Below, in pieces: positions 47,957-60,889 of a stretch of 64,000 bases of DNA. This DNA comes from Acholoe squamosa (Eukaryota; Annelida; Polychaeta; Phyllodocida; Polynoidae). The translations under genes and the position numbers were made by a program. The notes under the pieces were generated by a model, which was not told the origin of the DNA, made no database searches, and worked only from the letters and a program-made list of their open reading frames with translations. Positions within the stretch are counted from its first letter, which is position 1; each line of letters starts with the position of its first letter. Where the stretch lies: positions 78,289,459 through 78,353,458 of the forward strand of contig OX439035.1 of assembly GCA_949317995.1 (NCBI GenBank), read 5' to 3'.

Positions 47957-49790
47957 GTACAACCGGCCACACGTAATCAGCATGTAGTTGGCTTAACCCT
48001 CTAGACCCAGAAACCTATGTATGCATTTCCCTCCAACCATCACCACATTGGTCGATTAATGCAATGCCAGGCGATACAAGTAGTATCGATCAACATCATA
48101 ATGTTCCCAACGTCTCATTGCTCAACCACTTGAATATTTTCACAAAACCAATCATCAATCACCTACAATCAATATATACAAAATCCATATTCATATTATA
48201 ATCTCTTTTTTAATATTCGGGCAAATTTTAGTCTCAGAATAAGCCTCCATCTGAAATCCATTCTGGCATTCTACTGCTCTTTACTGGAAAGAGATAAAAG
48301 GTCTAAAGGGTTAACCTAAAGTAGTGCTACTGCCACTGTTAATGCAGACAATTACTACTCTACTCCCAACGTGTGTGCGCCTTGTAGCTTCTACTCAGCC
48401 TGTAGCCGCCGGTGATGGTATATATACCTTACTCACCTGTCTAAAGACCAATATTCACTATAGCCTTCATAGCTTCTGCAGTCCCACCTACAGCTTGATT
48501 GAGTCAGGTTGGATTAGAAGGGGATTATAATGGCATTAATCTTGGCCTTGTGTCATCTGGTTTGTTTAATCTGTGACCCGCAGGTAACCACATGAACACC
48601 ATGATCAGCTATAAAGAGTTTATGGATAACATATATTATTAAAAGGTCTGTGTGACTTCATTTCATAATTCAAAATCGTCCCAAGTATGACTTTGATGTA
48701 CGTACCCCTTTTGCCTGCTGTGCTTAAATGCAGTGGAATCATCCTCCCTATCTTAAACTGTTGTGAGAGAAAACCTCGTCTTGGAAACATCAGACGCCCT
48801 ACGATAATATGCTTTAGCACATCATCTCAAACATTTGGCCATTTGCCCTATAGCAGTATCACTGCCTTCTCTTACTAGGCCTATGTGTAATTCTTGTTCC
48901 ATAGATTGGTTTTCGTGTGGCTCACATTATCTTGACGTCCAAAAAGACGCCGACCTATAAATTCCATAGGGTTCTTCATTCCCCGCTGGCTAAATAACAT
49001 ATTCAAAGAGCTATGCGTAGCGTGATATCTCCAAAAGTAGAAAACTTCTTCATTTTTTTGTGGAAACTGCATTTCATCCTCAGATTTAAGGAAGCCCTAG
49101 TGTATAAAATAACCTCCGCACTAGTTATTTGGCATTAGGCAATGCAGGGGGCTAGTGGACTAGATAGGGCTACCTTAAATGTACATTTTAAGAAGGTAAC
49201 AAACTTATCTGGTAATAAGTATGCATACAAAGCTAATACTAACGTGTTATTAACACCCATTTGGAGGGACCTGCATGCTAGAGTTAGGCAATGGTGAGGG
49301 GTTTGACTGGACTAGTCTGTAATCGATGGTCCACTCAGCGACCGTGAAAACGGTGGTGGCTCCTTCCTAGATAACTTCATCTCATCAGTGAAATTTTGTT
49401 GTGGTTTCCTTTTTCATCTGCAATATTACTCGAACGTTCTATTTATCACCTTTGATATACCATGTATTGACTTATGTATTTGTAACTTTGCTTACATCCA
49501 ATGGCTTTCAAACCTGTAACTTTTTAAGTACCAGTATACTGTTCTTCATGACTTGTAACTTTGTTTTGTCTATGTGTGCTCCACGTGTGAGATGAAACTT
49601 AAGACTGTTTCTTTCTTTAATTTGATGGATATCGGTGTGTTTTGATCAATTTTACGGATTCAATTTTGACCATTTGTCTTCCCTGTGAAACCCCTTGTCA
49701 CTGATCTTCCAACACGTCATTGTGACGTTCCTCTCAACACGTCATAGACCCTGTCTTGTTAACACATCACTTCTTCTGTTTCCTTTGCAG

Positions 49791-50082
49791 GAGGACGCCG
49801 AACGACGAGGTAAGTGGGACGAAGATAGTAATGACTCTACTCCACGGTTCAACCCATTACAAAGTCGAGAAAGCCTCAACTCGTTTTGGACACAGTCGAC
49901 GAGAAGAGGGGAGAGAACCTCCCTAAAACTGGGCCCCTTGAAGGACACAGGGCGGGTGAAGCGGGAGGCTGAGAGGCAGGGCAAACTGACCCATGCCTAT
50001 GGACCTGTGCTGCCCAAGGAGCTGAAGCTCGGAACTCCAATTGAGAAGAGCAACACGAGTCTCAATATCTCCAAGTCCACAG
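49791..50082 (+). CDS. Exon 10: basic Arg/Ser-rich exon
   Basis: The acceptor is tttcctttgcag and the donor TCCACAG/gtagcc, phase 0 in and 1 out, about 97 codons. It begins EDAERRGKWDEDSND and includes SRESLNSFWTQSTRRGERTS and KREAERQGKLTHAYGPVLPK. It looks disordered and phosphorylatable. A perfect donor (CGACGAG/gtaagt) lies 19 nt inside it and would give an in-frame shortened form. If the normal donor is not used, reading stops at 50,106-50,108. Confidence 0.82.
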
Positions 50083-50539
50083 GTAGCCAGGGTGCACTGG
50101 GGACGTGAAGTGTGAACTCTGACTTGCACTAGGAACTAACCCCCAGTTGACCTTGTGGCTCCTTGCTGCTTCTGGCTGATACTGACTTTTACTGAGCTCA
50201 CTATGTTTCCTTATTTTCGCCCATTTACTGCTTTGTTCAGAGCTCTTTTAGTTGTGTATATATATATGCTCTCTATTTAACAGTCAGAATAGCCATTTCC
50301 TAGAAATACCATTTAACACAGAGTATATAGACACAGCAGAGTGGCGGCTTTCAACAAGAAGCTTTCAATAACCCCCCACTCATAAAACACTCAAACATGT
50401 GTTTATAATAGGTCTATATAGATTACTCTGCTGATATTCTTCTAGAGTGCTTGTGCCCGATGCAAGGTATAGACAGATATGCATTACACAGTATACACCT
50501 ATATATTTTACATAATCCATATGCTAATTCTCCTTACAG

Positions 50540-50577
50540 GTCGCCAAAAGATCATAGTTGGAGGTGAAACTGTCTGA
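50540..50577 (+). CDS. 24-nt microexon or alternative last exon
   Basis: A strong acceptor (ctccttacag) at 50,539 opens a frame in the expected phase 1. Two readings are possible. A donor GGAG/gtgaaa at 50,563 gives a 24-nt phase-neutral microexon adding RQKIIVGG. Without that donor the frame reaches TGA at 50,575-50,577, giving a tail RQKIIVGGETV, and an AATAAA signal follows at 50,655. Both fit the sequence and neither is proven. Confidence 0.45.
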
Positions 50578-50654
50578 AATATACATAAATATCTTCATCT
50601 TCACTAGTCTAAGTCTCATAAGCATGCCAACCAATATCACAACACATTCCCCTG

Positions 50655-50660
50655 AATAAA
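50655..50660 (+). terminator. Candidate polyadenylation signal AATAAA (50.6 kb)
   Basis: It lies 78 nt after the TGA of the alternative last-exon reading at 50,577. It would serve a form ending after exon 10. Confidence 0.3.
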
Positions 50661-51366
50661 CCCTATAATTCTATGTCACGTGTAATATGAGTGCCGGTCT
50701 GAACTGCATGTACTCTGCCTACACAGCTCCTATATTTAAATGCAATACAATGCAATCTAAATGGAATATGATGTTTAGAGAATTAAGCCAGTATTCAAAG
50801 ACATATATAATTGCAAAAAGGAATTCAATCAGTAGCCATCTGAGGTTCCTAAAAGATGTATGCATATAGACACAAAACATTTCCAACAATATCAATGCAT
50901 GTTGTCTATAAACCATTAATTTATACCAACATTCAACGTCCTGTATTATACACCTTCCTTTAACTGCTTAATTGTTATCAATTCCCATGCTACTCACTTC
51001 AAAACATCTTCTACTTTCAAAACATTCATTTCTCATTACATATCTTTATATTTCGACTATCGGGTGTTTGACAAAGCTTGTAATGTGTCTGTTTTTGTTT
51101 CGTTTAGTTCATTCCCAGCTTGCAACAATGAATTTGATGTCATTCATCTCATTACTATAGCAAAAGTATGTTCCATAATCATGAAAAAATAATGCTGATG
51201 CTTGTGATGGTTTAAATTTCATTACATTACAAATCCTTTTCACGCAGATCGTCAGGACCATTATCACTGAACGTTTTAAAATCCCATACTTGCATAGCAT
51301 TAATTTACATTTGAACACCGACTCTGATTATTAGATAATAAATTGTTCTTTTATCTCGCTGAACAG

Positions 51367-51564
51367 GCCTACCCAAGCAAAGGTCAGACGTGGGACGGAG
51401 GGATGCGGATAGTCGAGGCACGGACAGTACGCTGCCGTACCTGGACTCGGACGCATCTCTACAGTACACGGGACGCCGGTCTAAGTCCTACTCTGACTCC
51501 AAGAACTCGTCCTATCGAGGCCCCAGCCTCAACGTAGCCAAACCACGCCACGCGCTCAAACTGG
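51367..51564 (+). CDS. Exon 11: Ser/Arg/Asp-rich exon
   Basis: The acceptor is cgctgaacag and the donor AAACTGG/gtgagt, phase 1 in and out, 66 codons. It reads LPKQRSDVGRRDADSRGTDS and later RRSKSYSDSKNSSYRGPSLN. The high Ser/Arg content suggests a disordered regulatory linker. GC content drops sharply at both exon edges. The frame, phase and signals agree well. Confidence 0.87.
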
Positions 51565-54500
51565 GTGAGTCGCTCAACCCTACTATTATAGAATAAGGGG
51601 ATCAAAAGGGGATGAGTGGCTAAAGCTGCTACTAGTAACCAGAAATGCGGATGAGGTACTAATAATGGAAGACTTGCCAACTTTCCCTTTTTCTTTCCTT
51701 TCTGTTAAATAAAATCCACTTTCTATCAGAATTTGAAACTCCAAAACTTGGTTTGATCCTGCATGGCCCTGCATGCGATATCCCCATGATATCAATTAAT
51801 CGTTGAGACTGTTATCATCCGCATTTCTGTTTACGTGTTCCACTTATGGAATAGAAAGAATACAAACCTCAATCAGACAGGTGATAAAAGGACGTCGATC
51901 ATTAATTTTCTTAGATGTGTTAGAGCGATAGTTTACAGGTGAAAAGGAGACTGGTAATAACTTCCCAGTTTATGTCTGATTTAGTATTAAGAATCCGAAT
52001 AACCAATGTGCTCATCCAATGGTCTATCTAAAAGAGGAAGGACGTCTCTGGTAAAAAAGTAAGACATTTTACAACCCCTCCCCCTCTTTTAAAGAGACAA
52101 AAATAAAAAATGATACATGCTCCATGTCCACGGACAAGACTCAACATAAAACCCTCTCTGCCGGTCAAACGCTTTCCCCTTTCAAATCCCTGCGTTGGGG
52201 ATTTTGAAGGCTATTGGTAGATGGTTTCAACTTCTTTTCTAGATCCATGAATAGTGGCAGAATTCTAAGGGGTGGCTCTCAAATTCTGGACGCTATCATG
52301 GTCTTGACCCCTTATCTAGCACTTTGATAAGCACTAGAATATCAACTGAATGGTGGGTGGGTCTCAGCTGAAAAATTGAATTACGCCAATGTTGAATCTT
52401 GTCCGTGGGCGTAGGCGCTCTTGCGCGGTGGCCAGGCAGATAAAAGTATGAGCGTAGCATTACATAAAGACTGCTAACAGGTCTCCAATGCCTCTGCAGT
52501 GAGAGGTGTTTGAATTATAAAGTGTACTACCACTCATCTCTCTAATTAAGACTATTTCCTTTATAAATATAGGGTGTAATTTCATATCATTCCGTATTCA
52601 TGTGTTCTTTCAAAAAATCGATAGGGTCAGTGTAAACAGTTATAGCCACGCCTTTTAACTAGCAAGAATAGTCTGTCACCTCAGGGAAAGGGAGTAATCA
52701 GAATCACGAAAATATTCACACAATACTCACAATTCACTCAAGGGATCCATCAGCTACCACCTCCACCATCCACCCAGCCTCTCCTGCCCGACCTCCTGCA
52801 TCCACCCATCTAGAGCTGTAAATTTTTTTTATGACTAAATTGGCATTTTAGAGCTTCAATGTGTATCCAAATATCCCGGATCGACACAAAATTTTCCACT
52901 CATGATTTTGTCTAAATTTCCAAAGCAGCATCTGTTATAGGTTAATGTATGTTTGATCAAAATCAATATTGATAGGGTTGGGTCGCAGATGTACCATCAC
53001 TTGCATTAATATCCGCACGCTACAGAATTTCTCTGTGAAATACCACATAAACTGCATGAAATTGCTAAACCCCTTGGTAGAGTGCTAATATCTAAACTTT
53101 CTTTGTACATGTACACATACACACATTTAGTCATATACATGACCAAAATTGCACCCTTTTCCCCTCAGCTCTCAATGTCACCAACCATTAATTCTCTGTC
53201 TTGGTCCTATTCCCCACTAAATCAACCAAATTTGTGTGTATGATATAAAGGTAAATGTCATTAGATGGCTAGTGGTAAAGAGGTAATCTGTGGGGGTACA
53301 AGCAACTTTTTCAGCTTATTGTGCAACTAAGCTCATGTAAGTAAGCTTCTCATTGATGAGAAAATGCAAGAGACTGCAGATTAATTGACACATTGTACTC
53401 ACAGGCTCAAAGGAACTGTTTGGAGATTGGTATAGACTCCTGGCACTCAGATAGTCCATGATCGTCTCTGCACTGGGATTTTTGGACTGATCTAACTAAT
53501 TGACAAATGGCTGAGTATAAACACAATCATAATAATAAAGCCTATTCTGCTTCTAAACTCTGCATGGTTCTGAAAACACCATTTGTTGGACTGTTTGTTT
53601 TCAGAGACATTTCTTTACTTTGTCCACCCTCATCTCGGTGTCAACATTATGTGGTCCTGAAAACACTTGGCTAATTTACATGGCATCATTCATCGGTGTG
53701 GGAAGGGGGGTTTACAATTATGTGCAGCAGGGCAATACTTGAGTAGACTTTTGGCTGTCTACTGTCTGCCCTCAAAGGTAACTTATTTTGATTGGTACTC
53801 ATAGAGAGTAGATGGGGGTGACTAGTGTGTGCCTGTGGCAGGTAGCCCTCCCCCACACCCCTGAATGATCCCATGCAGAGTTTAGAAGTAGAATAGGCTT
53901 TATCATTATGCTAATGTTTATACCCAGCCATTTGTCAATTAGTGAGATCAGTCCAAAAGTCCTAGTGCAGAGATGGCCATGGACTACCTGAGAGCAAGGA
54001 GTGTCCATACTTCTCTCTATTGATAGAACAAGTCTGTACCAATCTCCAAATAGTTCCTTTGAGCCTGTTCAAGGATGGGACTATGATAGCAGAATAACCC
54101 CATGTGCAAAGTTGCTTTGACGGTGAAATGTGGGCTGTAGTATTTGGGTTAGAATCTGATTCATTTAGTGAACAAATGTGTAAAGGAATTTCGCCAGAAT
54201 CTATAACCAGAAGGCCAAGGATGGGTAGGATGGACGTAATTGAGAAAATTATATTTTGGAACTGATCAGTTTAATTAACACAGCTGAGCATCTGACCTTA
54301 GGGTGCTTTAGTCATGTACCCATAGTAATGGTGGTAGTGGTGTGGGTAGCGGTGGTGGTGATGGTGGCGGGTGATGTGGTGGTGTGGTGACAGCTGTGGT
54401 GACTTCAGTCTTGGACAACACCTGCTTCAAATTGCAGTTGGTTTGGATTGCATGGCTTCATACTTTTCCCTTGACCTCAGGCTAACTTTCCTCCCTCATT

Positions 54501-56326
54501 GATTTCAAAGAAAAACTTGAATATAATTGTGTTGCATTTCTTTGATAGATACAGCATCAATCTCATCTTAGCATTTGAGATATTCCATAAGTATTAGTTA
54601 ATGCAGCTAAAAGATGAATTATGAAATGATATACCAATCTATAAAATGTTTTGACTCACTCAAAAGGTTCATATTACATTTACCAATTCGGCATATCATT
54701 ATAAAGATAGATAATGATGTTGTTATAGCAGTAAACCACAGTACAATCCATAGTACGTCAAGAGGGCGGGTAAACAAAAATGGGGGTAAATATAGAAGCG
54801 TGGCACCAAGTCTGAGGTGCAGGCGTTCGGCCGAGCCTGGGTGTCCCACTGGGTGAAGCTTTTCGAATGGCAGTTCTTCCACCCCCACGGAACACTGCAG
54901 TCGGCTCCACCTAGGAAGCATGCACCAAGGTTTGTACAGTTTTCACTGTTTGCTGAGCCTTAAATCTGCTGCTGAACAGTTCTTTATCCTCTCCTCCTGG
55001 CTGCTTTGTATTTTTTAAACCACAAAATACCTCTTAACCATTGTGTCTGTGAGTCTGGGGGTGGGTGTGAGTGGCAGAGTTGCACCTTCCACCTGTGCTG
55101 CGTCTGTTCCCCTCACCTATCTCACCTTTTGTGGTTGTTACACGTCCTTATCCATCCTGAGTCAGTGTGAAATTCAGGCAGTGCTGTCCTGGCTGCTACC
55201 ACCACAGCTGTTTGCCTGCCCTGCTCTAATTTTGGGGAAGCTGTACATACATACTTGTCAGCATCTTAACTTCTGCTTCCTGTAGTGGAGGTTAATTTGC
55301 AAACTGTACTAACTACTAATGACCACCATGTAGCACTATAATATGATTGCCTACAGGAGCTGTTATTGTGTATACCTTTGTGCTCAGCTCGGAAGTGTGT
55401 GATAATATCCACCAAAATAAACATTAAAAAGTTGTAAGACCCACCCAAAATAAATGCCCATACACCCTCAGTGCAGTACCCACAGTCTTCACAAAACTAG
55501 TGAATTCCAAGAAACAGCCCTGTGCACCCCTCCCCTCGAGAGTGTCCCTGAATTATATGGCTGTAATCCATATTCTTATGGTTATAACTGGGTTGCACCG
55601 TGTACAAAACAATTAAACCCACCGACACATACTAAGATAATATTTTTTCTGGACTATTTACATACTGACAGAGGAAGCATGATATAATCAAGTAAGCATA
55701 GGAAGTATAGGAAGCCCTAACTATATCTTTCTAGTGTAACTATTTGCATGATTTACAAGAATACAACTCTGTGATAATTATAGATCATCCTGACAAAACA
55801 CAATTACACCTATGCTTACCTGAGTGAAAACCAGTATTATGCACCTTCAAAGTCGTCACTTATCTTGTTTTATTTCATCTTTGTTATTATTTTGATTGTC
55901 CACGACCTTTTATGTCGGTGAAATTGATACACGACATCATACTGCAGATAAAGATGTTTACATCATAATTGTTTATTTTGTTCTCCTCTATCATATGTGT
56001 CTTATCCTGAGCTCCGCGGATCATGATCATATTAGACTACATATATCCAGATGTACAAACATAGTCTTGGACCTTGATTCGGATATGGTTTAAAAGGAAT
56101 TTATAATTCTTAAGGACGGTAATTTTATGTGTTGCACCAACAAGCTAGAAAGACATTACAGAAAATATATTTTTTCTTCTGCAAAAGCAAACTTAAACAG
56201 CAAAAGAATACATACACACTTTACCTAAGTTTTGCTTATTGCCAGTTTAAACAGGTCAAGCCATTTGATATTTATGGACGCCTTTGTGTAGACACCAATT
56301 TTAATGGATTTGATAATATGTTGCAG
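51565..56326. other. Large intron between exons 11 and 12
   Basis: Mostly AT-rich. A GC-rich patch at 54,780-54,930 is discussed in the findings. A GGTGGT/GGTGAT-rich stretch lies at 54,330-54,390. No other exon passes both splice and phase tests. Confidence 0.5.
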
Positions 56327-56508
56327 CCCCCAAACCCAAGCCAATCGATGTTTCCAACAACCCATTGGCTACAGGGACCAGCAGTCGCCGGAAGTGGATC
56401 GAGACCATTAAGGCTGAGGCAATCAAAAACGTTGAGAGGGAGAAGACTAATTTGAGTCGGCAAAAGTCCAACATAAGCTCAAAAAACAACAAAAATAAAA
56501 GTAAATAG
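56327..56508 (+). CDS. Exon 12: cassette or alternative last exon
   Basis: The acceptor is atgttgcag, phase 1 in. The frame reads PKPKPIDVSNNPLATGTSSR, then RKWIETIKAEAIKNVEREKT, and reaches TAG at 56,506-56,508 after a Lys/Asn-rich tail. A donor-like AAAA/gtaaat at 56,500 would instead remove the stop and leave phase 1, linking to exon 13. A polyadenylation signal AATAAA lies at 56,855, which supports an alternative 3' end here. The charged segment around WIETIKAEAIKNVERE is likely helical. Confidence 0.75.
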
Positions 56509-56854
56509 TCCACCGTCACAGGGCACAAACTGTGTATTTGGAGCCCTGTATAGTGCCTCTACATCCAAGATTCTGCCCATGGAACAATTTATTGCTAGGG
56601 ATGCGCGTGCTTCATTCATTTTCGGGAAAAGTGGTCCCCAAATGGTTCAAAGCACGGAATAGGGAGTCATACTTGACATGAAACTGGATTTCCGGCAGAC
56701 GACATTTTTCTATCTGGTCGGGACACCCGGGGGACTGGTTGTTGTCAGCCGTATGGGCCAATAGAACTCCTTGGGTCAATAGTATACTGGTGAACTAGGC
56801 CTATACTCATGAGACTAGACTTAAATTGAAATGAAGATTTAATGGTATATCTGC

Positions 56855-56860
56855 AATAAA
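56855..56860 (+). terminator. Candidate polyadenylation signal AATAAA (56.9 kb)
   Basis: It lies 347 nt after the TAG at 56,508, placed suitably to end a transcript using exon 12 as its last exon. Confidence 0.35.
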
Positions 56861-57623
56861 AGACAGTGATTTCTTGCAGAAAAGGAGTTGAGGAGTTCTA
56901 TACGCCCATAATGTTTTCTGGCTGAGGTTACCAATAGTTTGATGAAAACATTTTCACGGCACACTGCATTTGATTCGATTGTGCCCCCTTCATGGAGACC
57001 TAGTCCCATGGGGAGATTTTTATTTTGATTTTCATATCCTATAACAAATATCTCCTAACTATGGTTTTGACGGCCAACTTTCATATAACATTTAGATACT
57101 AAGTCTTTATATATTTGTGCAATACATAATTGTTTTGAATGCGATTGGGAAAATACCAGGTGAAGTCTTCTTGTTTGATTTTGTGACAAACCTTCCGTTT
57201 CGGTAGACGCTACACTGTAATATTACAGCCTATTGATCCCTTGACCTTACACCATTCAAATGAAAGACTGTGATGAATTTGATATATTTGCCTTTCTTGC
57301 AAGTGCCATGCTGTTCATCTTTTATCTACAGAAAATGTCTCATTGTATCTTAGTAACCAATCATTTCATTTAAGCCTATTGGTAACTTTATCATGGTTGG
57401 GCGAGCCTAATACAGATATTCATTCCAATATAGCAGCATAATCTCACTTCCACCGACGTTAAGATGTGTGTTTAAAAAAAGTAAGGATCTGCATTGTAAA
57501 ATTATTTTCCTCAATAGGGCAGGCAGCCAAGCAGCCAGTATCTGCACAGATTTCTCATAATGCCATTTAAAATAGGCTACTGAGCTGAGCTCAGGTGAAG
57601 GCATGTAGAGAAGACCATAAACT

Positions 57624-57788
57624 GGGGCTCCACTACGCGAATATCACAAAAGAATCGGAGTTATAGTCAGGAAACGTACTTAAACTTTCTCTAACGCATG
57701 TGGAGGAGGCCCAGCATTAAAATCTATATGCATCCTCCTTTGTGGGGACTCTTGTGCTTCTCTTGGATGATCGGGTAGTGGAATCCCC
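57624..57788. mobile_element. Possible small TIR element (165 bp)
   Basis: Ends GGGGCTCCACTACGCG and its near-complement GGGTAGTGGAATCCCC bound non-coding sequence. The pairing is imperfect and the call is tentative. Confidence 0.35.
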
Positions 57789-58981
57789 GCTTATAATATT
57801 TGTCACAAGAGGATGTTTATATTACTTTATACCACACTTGGGTGGGAAGACAATGGAAAAGCATAGGTAATATATTGCGTATTTAGCTGCTGTAAGTTGA
57901 TGCGGTCCACTGAGCACACACACCCTCCCTCATTACCTAGTTTGTTAATGGTTTTAGTGGGTGACAAGTGTGGCATAAGTGAGATAAACACCTCGTTGGG
58001 CAGTGTAGCCAGTATGTAGACAACAGACTGTATGACAGCCTGTTGTCTATATAGTGAATACAGTGACCAAACTCGGTGTTTATCTACCACTTATTGGAGA
58101 ATAATCGCGGGTCTCAGGTAAAGTGGTTCGCGGTTATTGATTATAACCACTTTATAGAACTTGATAACTTCCTCTAGGGCATTGACCCCCTTGCGATTTC
58201 ACAAACATGTACATGCTACTAAAAGATCGTGGTGTCATTATTTGGACTAAAGCAACATATTTGTCTAACAGATATGTACATGTATGTTTGTCAAGACTGA
58301 ATTGGATGTGCCCTTAGTCAATTCGTTTCAATTTCTGTGATATACTTCTTGTGATATGTAGTATTTTGGAAAAGTGTTACGTGGTGATACACATAAAGAA
58401 CGTTGAGGAATCTCTATTTTGTTTGCTGTATATATTGTAACACTTAACTTTAGTGTTCAATTAAATGGTCGTGTAATATAGGTTTATTTTTAAGGGTTAT
58501 GAAGCTATACAGAAGCTCTCTCTTTGCTACTATCCTGTCAAATCATTCATTGATATCCTTGTACCATCGGAGGTAAACCGTTTTTACCTCTGTGGTAGAC
58601 AGGGATATATTTCATGAAATTTTATAGGACAATGATCTGTTGATAGATAGTGTTTATAATACATGTAAATATAATTTATGCTTCCGAGTCATAATCACCA
58701 TATTAGAGTAAGTATTTGATTAGTCAATAATTATGGAGTTTGTTGGCAGATGTTTTTGGCCCTTCTGTACACAACCTTGCAGAACAGTGGTGAGAGCCTA
58801 GAATCAATCTGGGAATAAACATTATACATGTCGATATTGTCTGTCTTGTCTGAAAAAAAAAATGCCATGACAAAAGTAAATCGATGACATGTGTATAGAC
58901 TTTATGTATATTGACAATAAAAAATATAATTTAACACTACATGTTCAATATATGGCGATCAATTGTTGTAGAGAAATGAGT

Positions 58982-58983
<2 letters not shown>

Positions 58984-59042
<59 letters not shown>
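58984..59042. repeat. (GA)29 microsatellite
   Basis: An uninterrupted GA run in the intron before the possible internal first exon. Confidence 0.97.
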
Positions 59043-59046
<4 letters not shown>

Positions 59047-59369
59047 AACGATTGACCTACCTTGTGTTCATACCCACTAAATACGACATTTCTGGACCGA
59101 GAATGTAACGAATCTAACAATACAATCTTCTGTCTCTAACCGTTTTTACTATGTCCGCATAGAACAACTTAATGTGAGGGGTTCTGTTTTCAACCCAGAG
59201 ACTGACATTCATGATTCTCCATCTTTTATCTTTCTTATGTGTATGATATTTTCATGTATTTCAAACCATATTTACTATGACAAATCAGCATTACCATAGA
59301 CATGTATAGGAAGTTACCCAACGTTGGACACCATAACCCAAGGCAACTGGAAAGCCTAAGGCAAACGCC

Positions 59370-59421
59370 ATGGAGCAGCTGTCCCTGATCACGAGCCTTC
59401 CTATCTTTGGAGAAATAATCG
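59370..59421 (+). CDS. Possible internal alternative first exon
   Basis: The ATG sits in a strong Kozak context (AACGCCATGG) and opens MEQLSLITSLPIFGEII, ending at AATCG/gtgaga in phase 1, exactly what exon 13 needs. No phase-1 acceptor is found upstream in this frame, and an in-frame TAA lies just before. It therefore fits a first coding exon better than an internal exon. It would make a short protein without ankyrin repeats and with a hydrophobic N-terminus. Confidence 0.35.
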
Positions 59422-60144
59422 GTGAGAGTGAAAGATAGTTATTTATCCCTGTGGATACTTTATGTTTCAGATACCTCTAATTTGAAGCCAAGTGAAGGTA
59501 TGTTTCGTACTTGTACTTTTGCAGAATAACTGAAAAACTGCCTAAACTGAATAATCATTAATCCAATGCCTCAAAACTTGCACCACACCTAATTTTTCTA
59601 GCCTGTTTGAATATATACCACCTCAATCATCATACCTATGTAATCAATAATATAGCACCTATACTGATTTCTAACTTTGGGCTACATGTCATTAGAACGT
59701 ACAATTAGAATCGACATCGCTTTCAGCATTAATAATCAGGCTAGAGAGTAGACTTCTAGTATAGATAGCCTTTCTGCAGGAATATATATTTTTTCTCTTA
59801 AAAAGCTGTAGCCTGAAAATCCTAATGCTAGTGCGCTATCATCCTCAAATAATCTCTGTGTAGCGAATCCCTGTGAGACGATGTCTTGGTATTATTTGAT
59901 AGATTTCCAATAGACTTTCATTGTAGATAATCTATAACTTAATGTTATTCCTGTAGCGATGCTAAAGAGCAGTTATGTCACTGTTATGTGTCTTTTAGCA
60001 GCTTGTACATATTCCAACCGATTCCCAGACTGATTAAATACTTGATTTTGCTCACCCAAAAACAAACTACCAATGTATTGTTCATTTGACACATATTAAC
60101 TCGGCGACATTTCTTGTGTTGTGCAATTTAATACTTCACAGCAC

Positions 60145-60147
<3 letters not shown>

Positions 60148-60226
<79 letters not shown>
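60148..60226. repeat. (AT)39 microsatellite
   Basis: An uninterrupted AT run in the intron before exon 13. Confidence 0.97.
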
Positions 60227-60231
<5 letters not shown>

Positions 60232-60889
60232 CATTAGACGAAAATAAGAATTGACACGGAAGGTCCTGTACAAATCTGGGTATGAATCAATAAGGCAAAG
60301 GGACCCAATGACGTTGATAAAAAAAGTAACACAATAAGTCCGTTCTTGCCTAATGAGACATAAAGCCCAGCTTCTTTTATAGTCTGGAGAGTCTCGGCCA
60401 TTACCTGCAGAGGGAAATACTATGTATACGCAATGTAGGAAAATAAATGCCCCCTCATTTTTGAATTCATGGACCTCTTGATATAATCAGTGACACATCC
60501 ATTTCCAATTCTAAAGGGAAAGAACTTAATGAACCATGAATTGTGATTGATTTTCTTTAACCAATATGCAGTATGGCTCCAATTACAATCTCTTTGTGTT
60601 CCCAAATGTTATGCTTGACTCAGGAGAGCACTGGCCTAATTCATGGCCAAGTCGTAGGTCTGAATAAACAAAACATGTCTATAGATATATCATACTCCTT
60701 GCAGTGAAGGCCTAGTCTACCCACGTTTTCCCAATGTTGAATCGAATAAATCCACTTGAATAATAGACCTATAATCTATATTATCCATCCATTGGAGACA
60801 CGCTATAGACTTAGCTAACATATATTGTGACTTTTCATTCATACTAATTCCCCCCCAATAAATCGATTATCTATAATATACGAATACAG

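Noticed and set aside
52757-52820. Pro/Thr-rich frame after an acceptor-like site (TTSTIHPASPARPPASTHL)
   Set aside because: It enters in the right phase, but the only nearby donor leaves phase 2, which does not match the next exon, and the acceptor's pyrimidine tract is poor.
54403-54480. Frame VLDNTCFKLQLVWIAWLHTF after a cag
   Set aside because: No donor in the required phase, and the composition looks non-genic.
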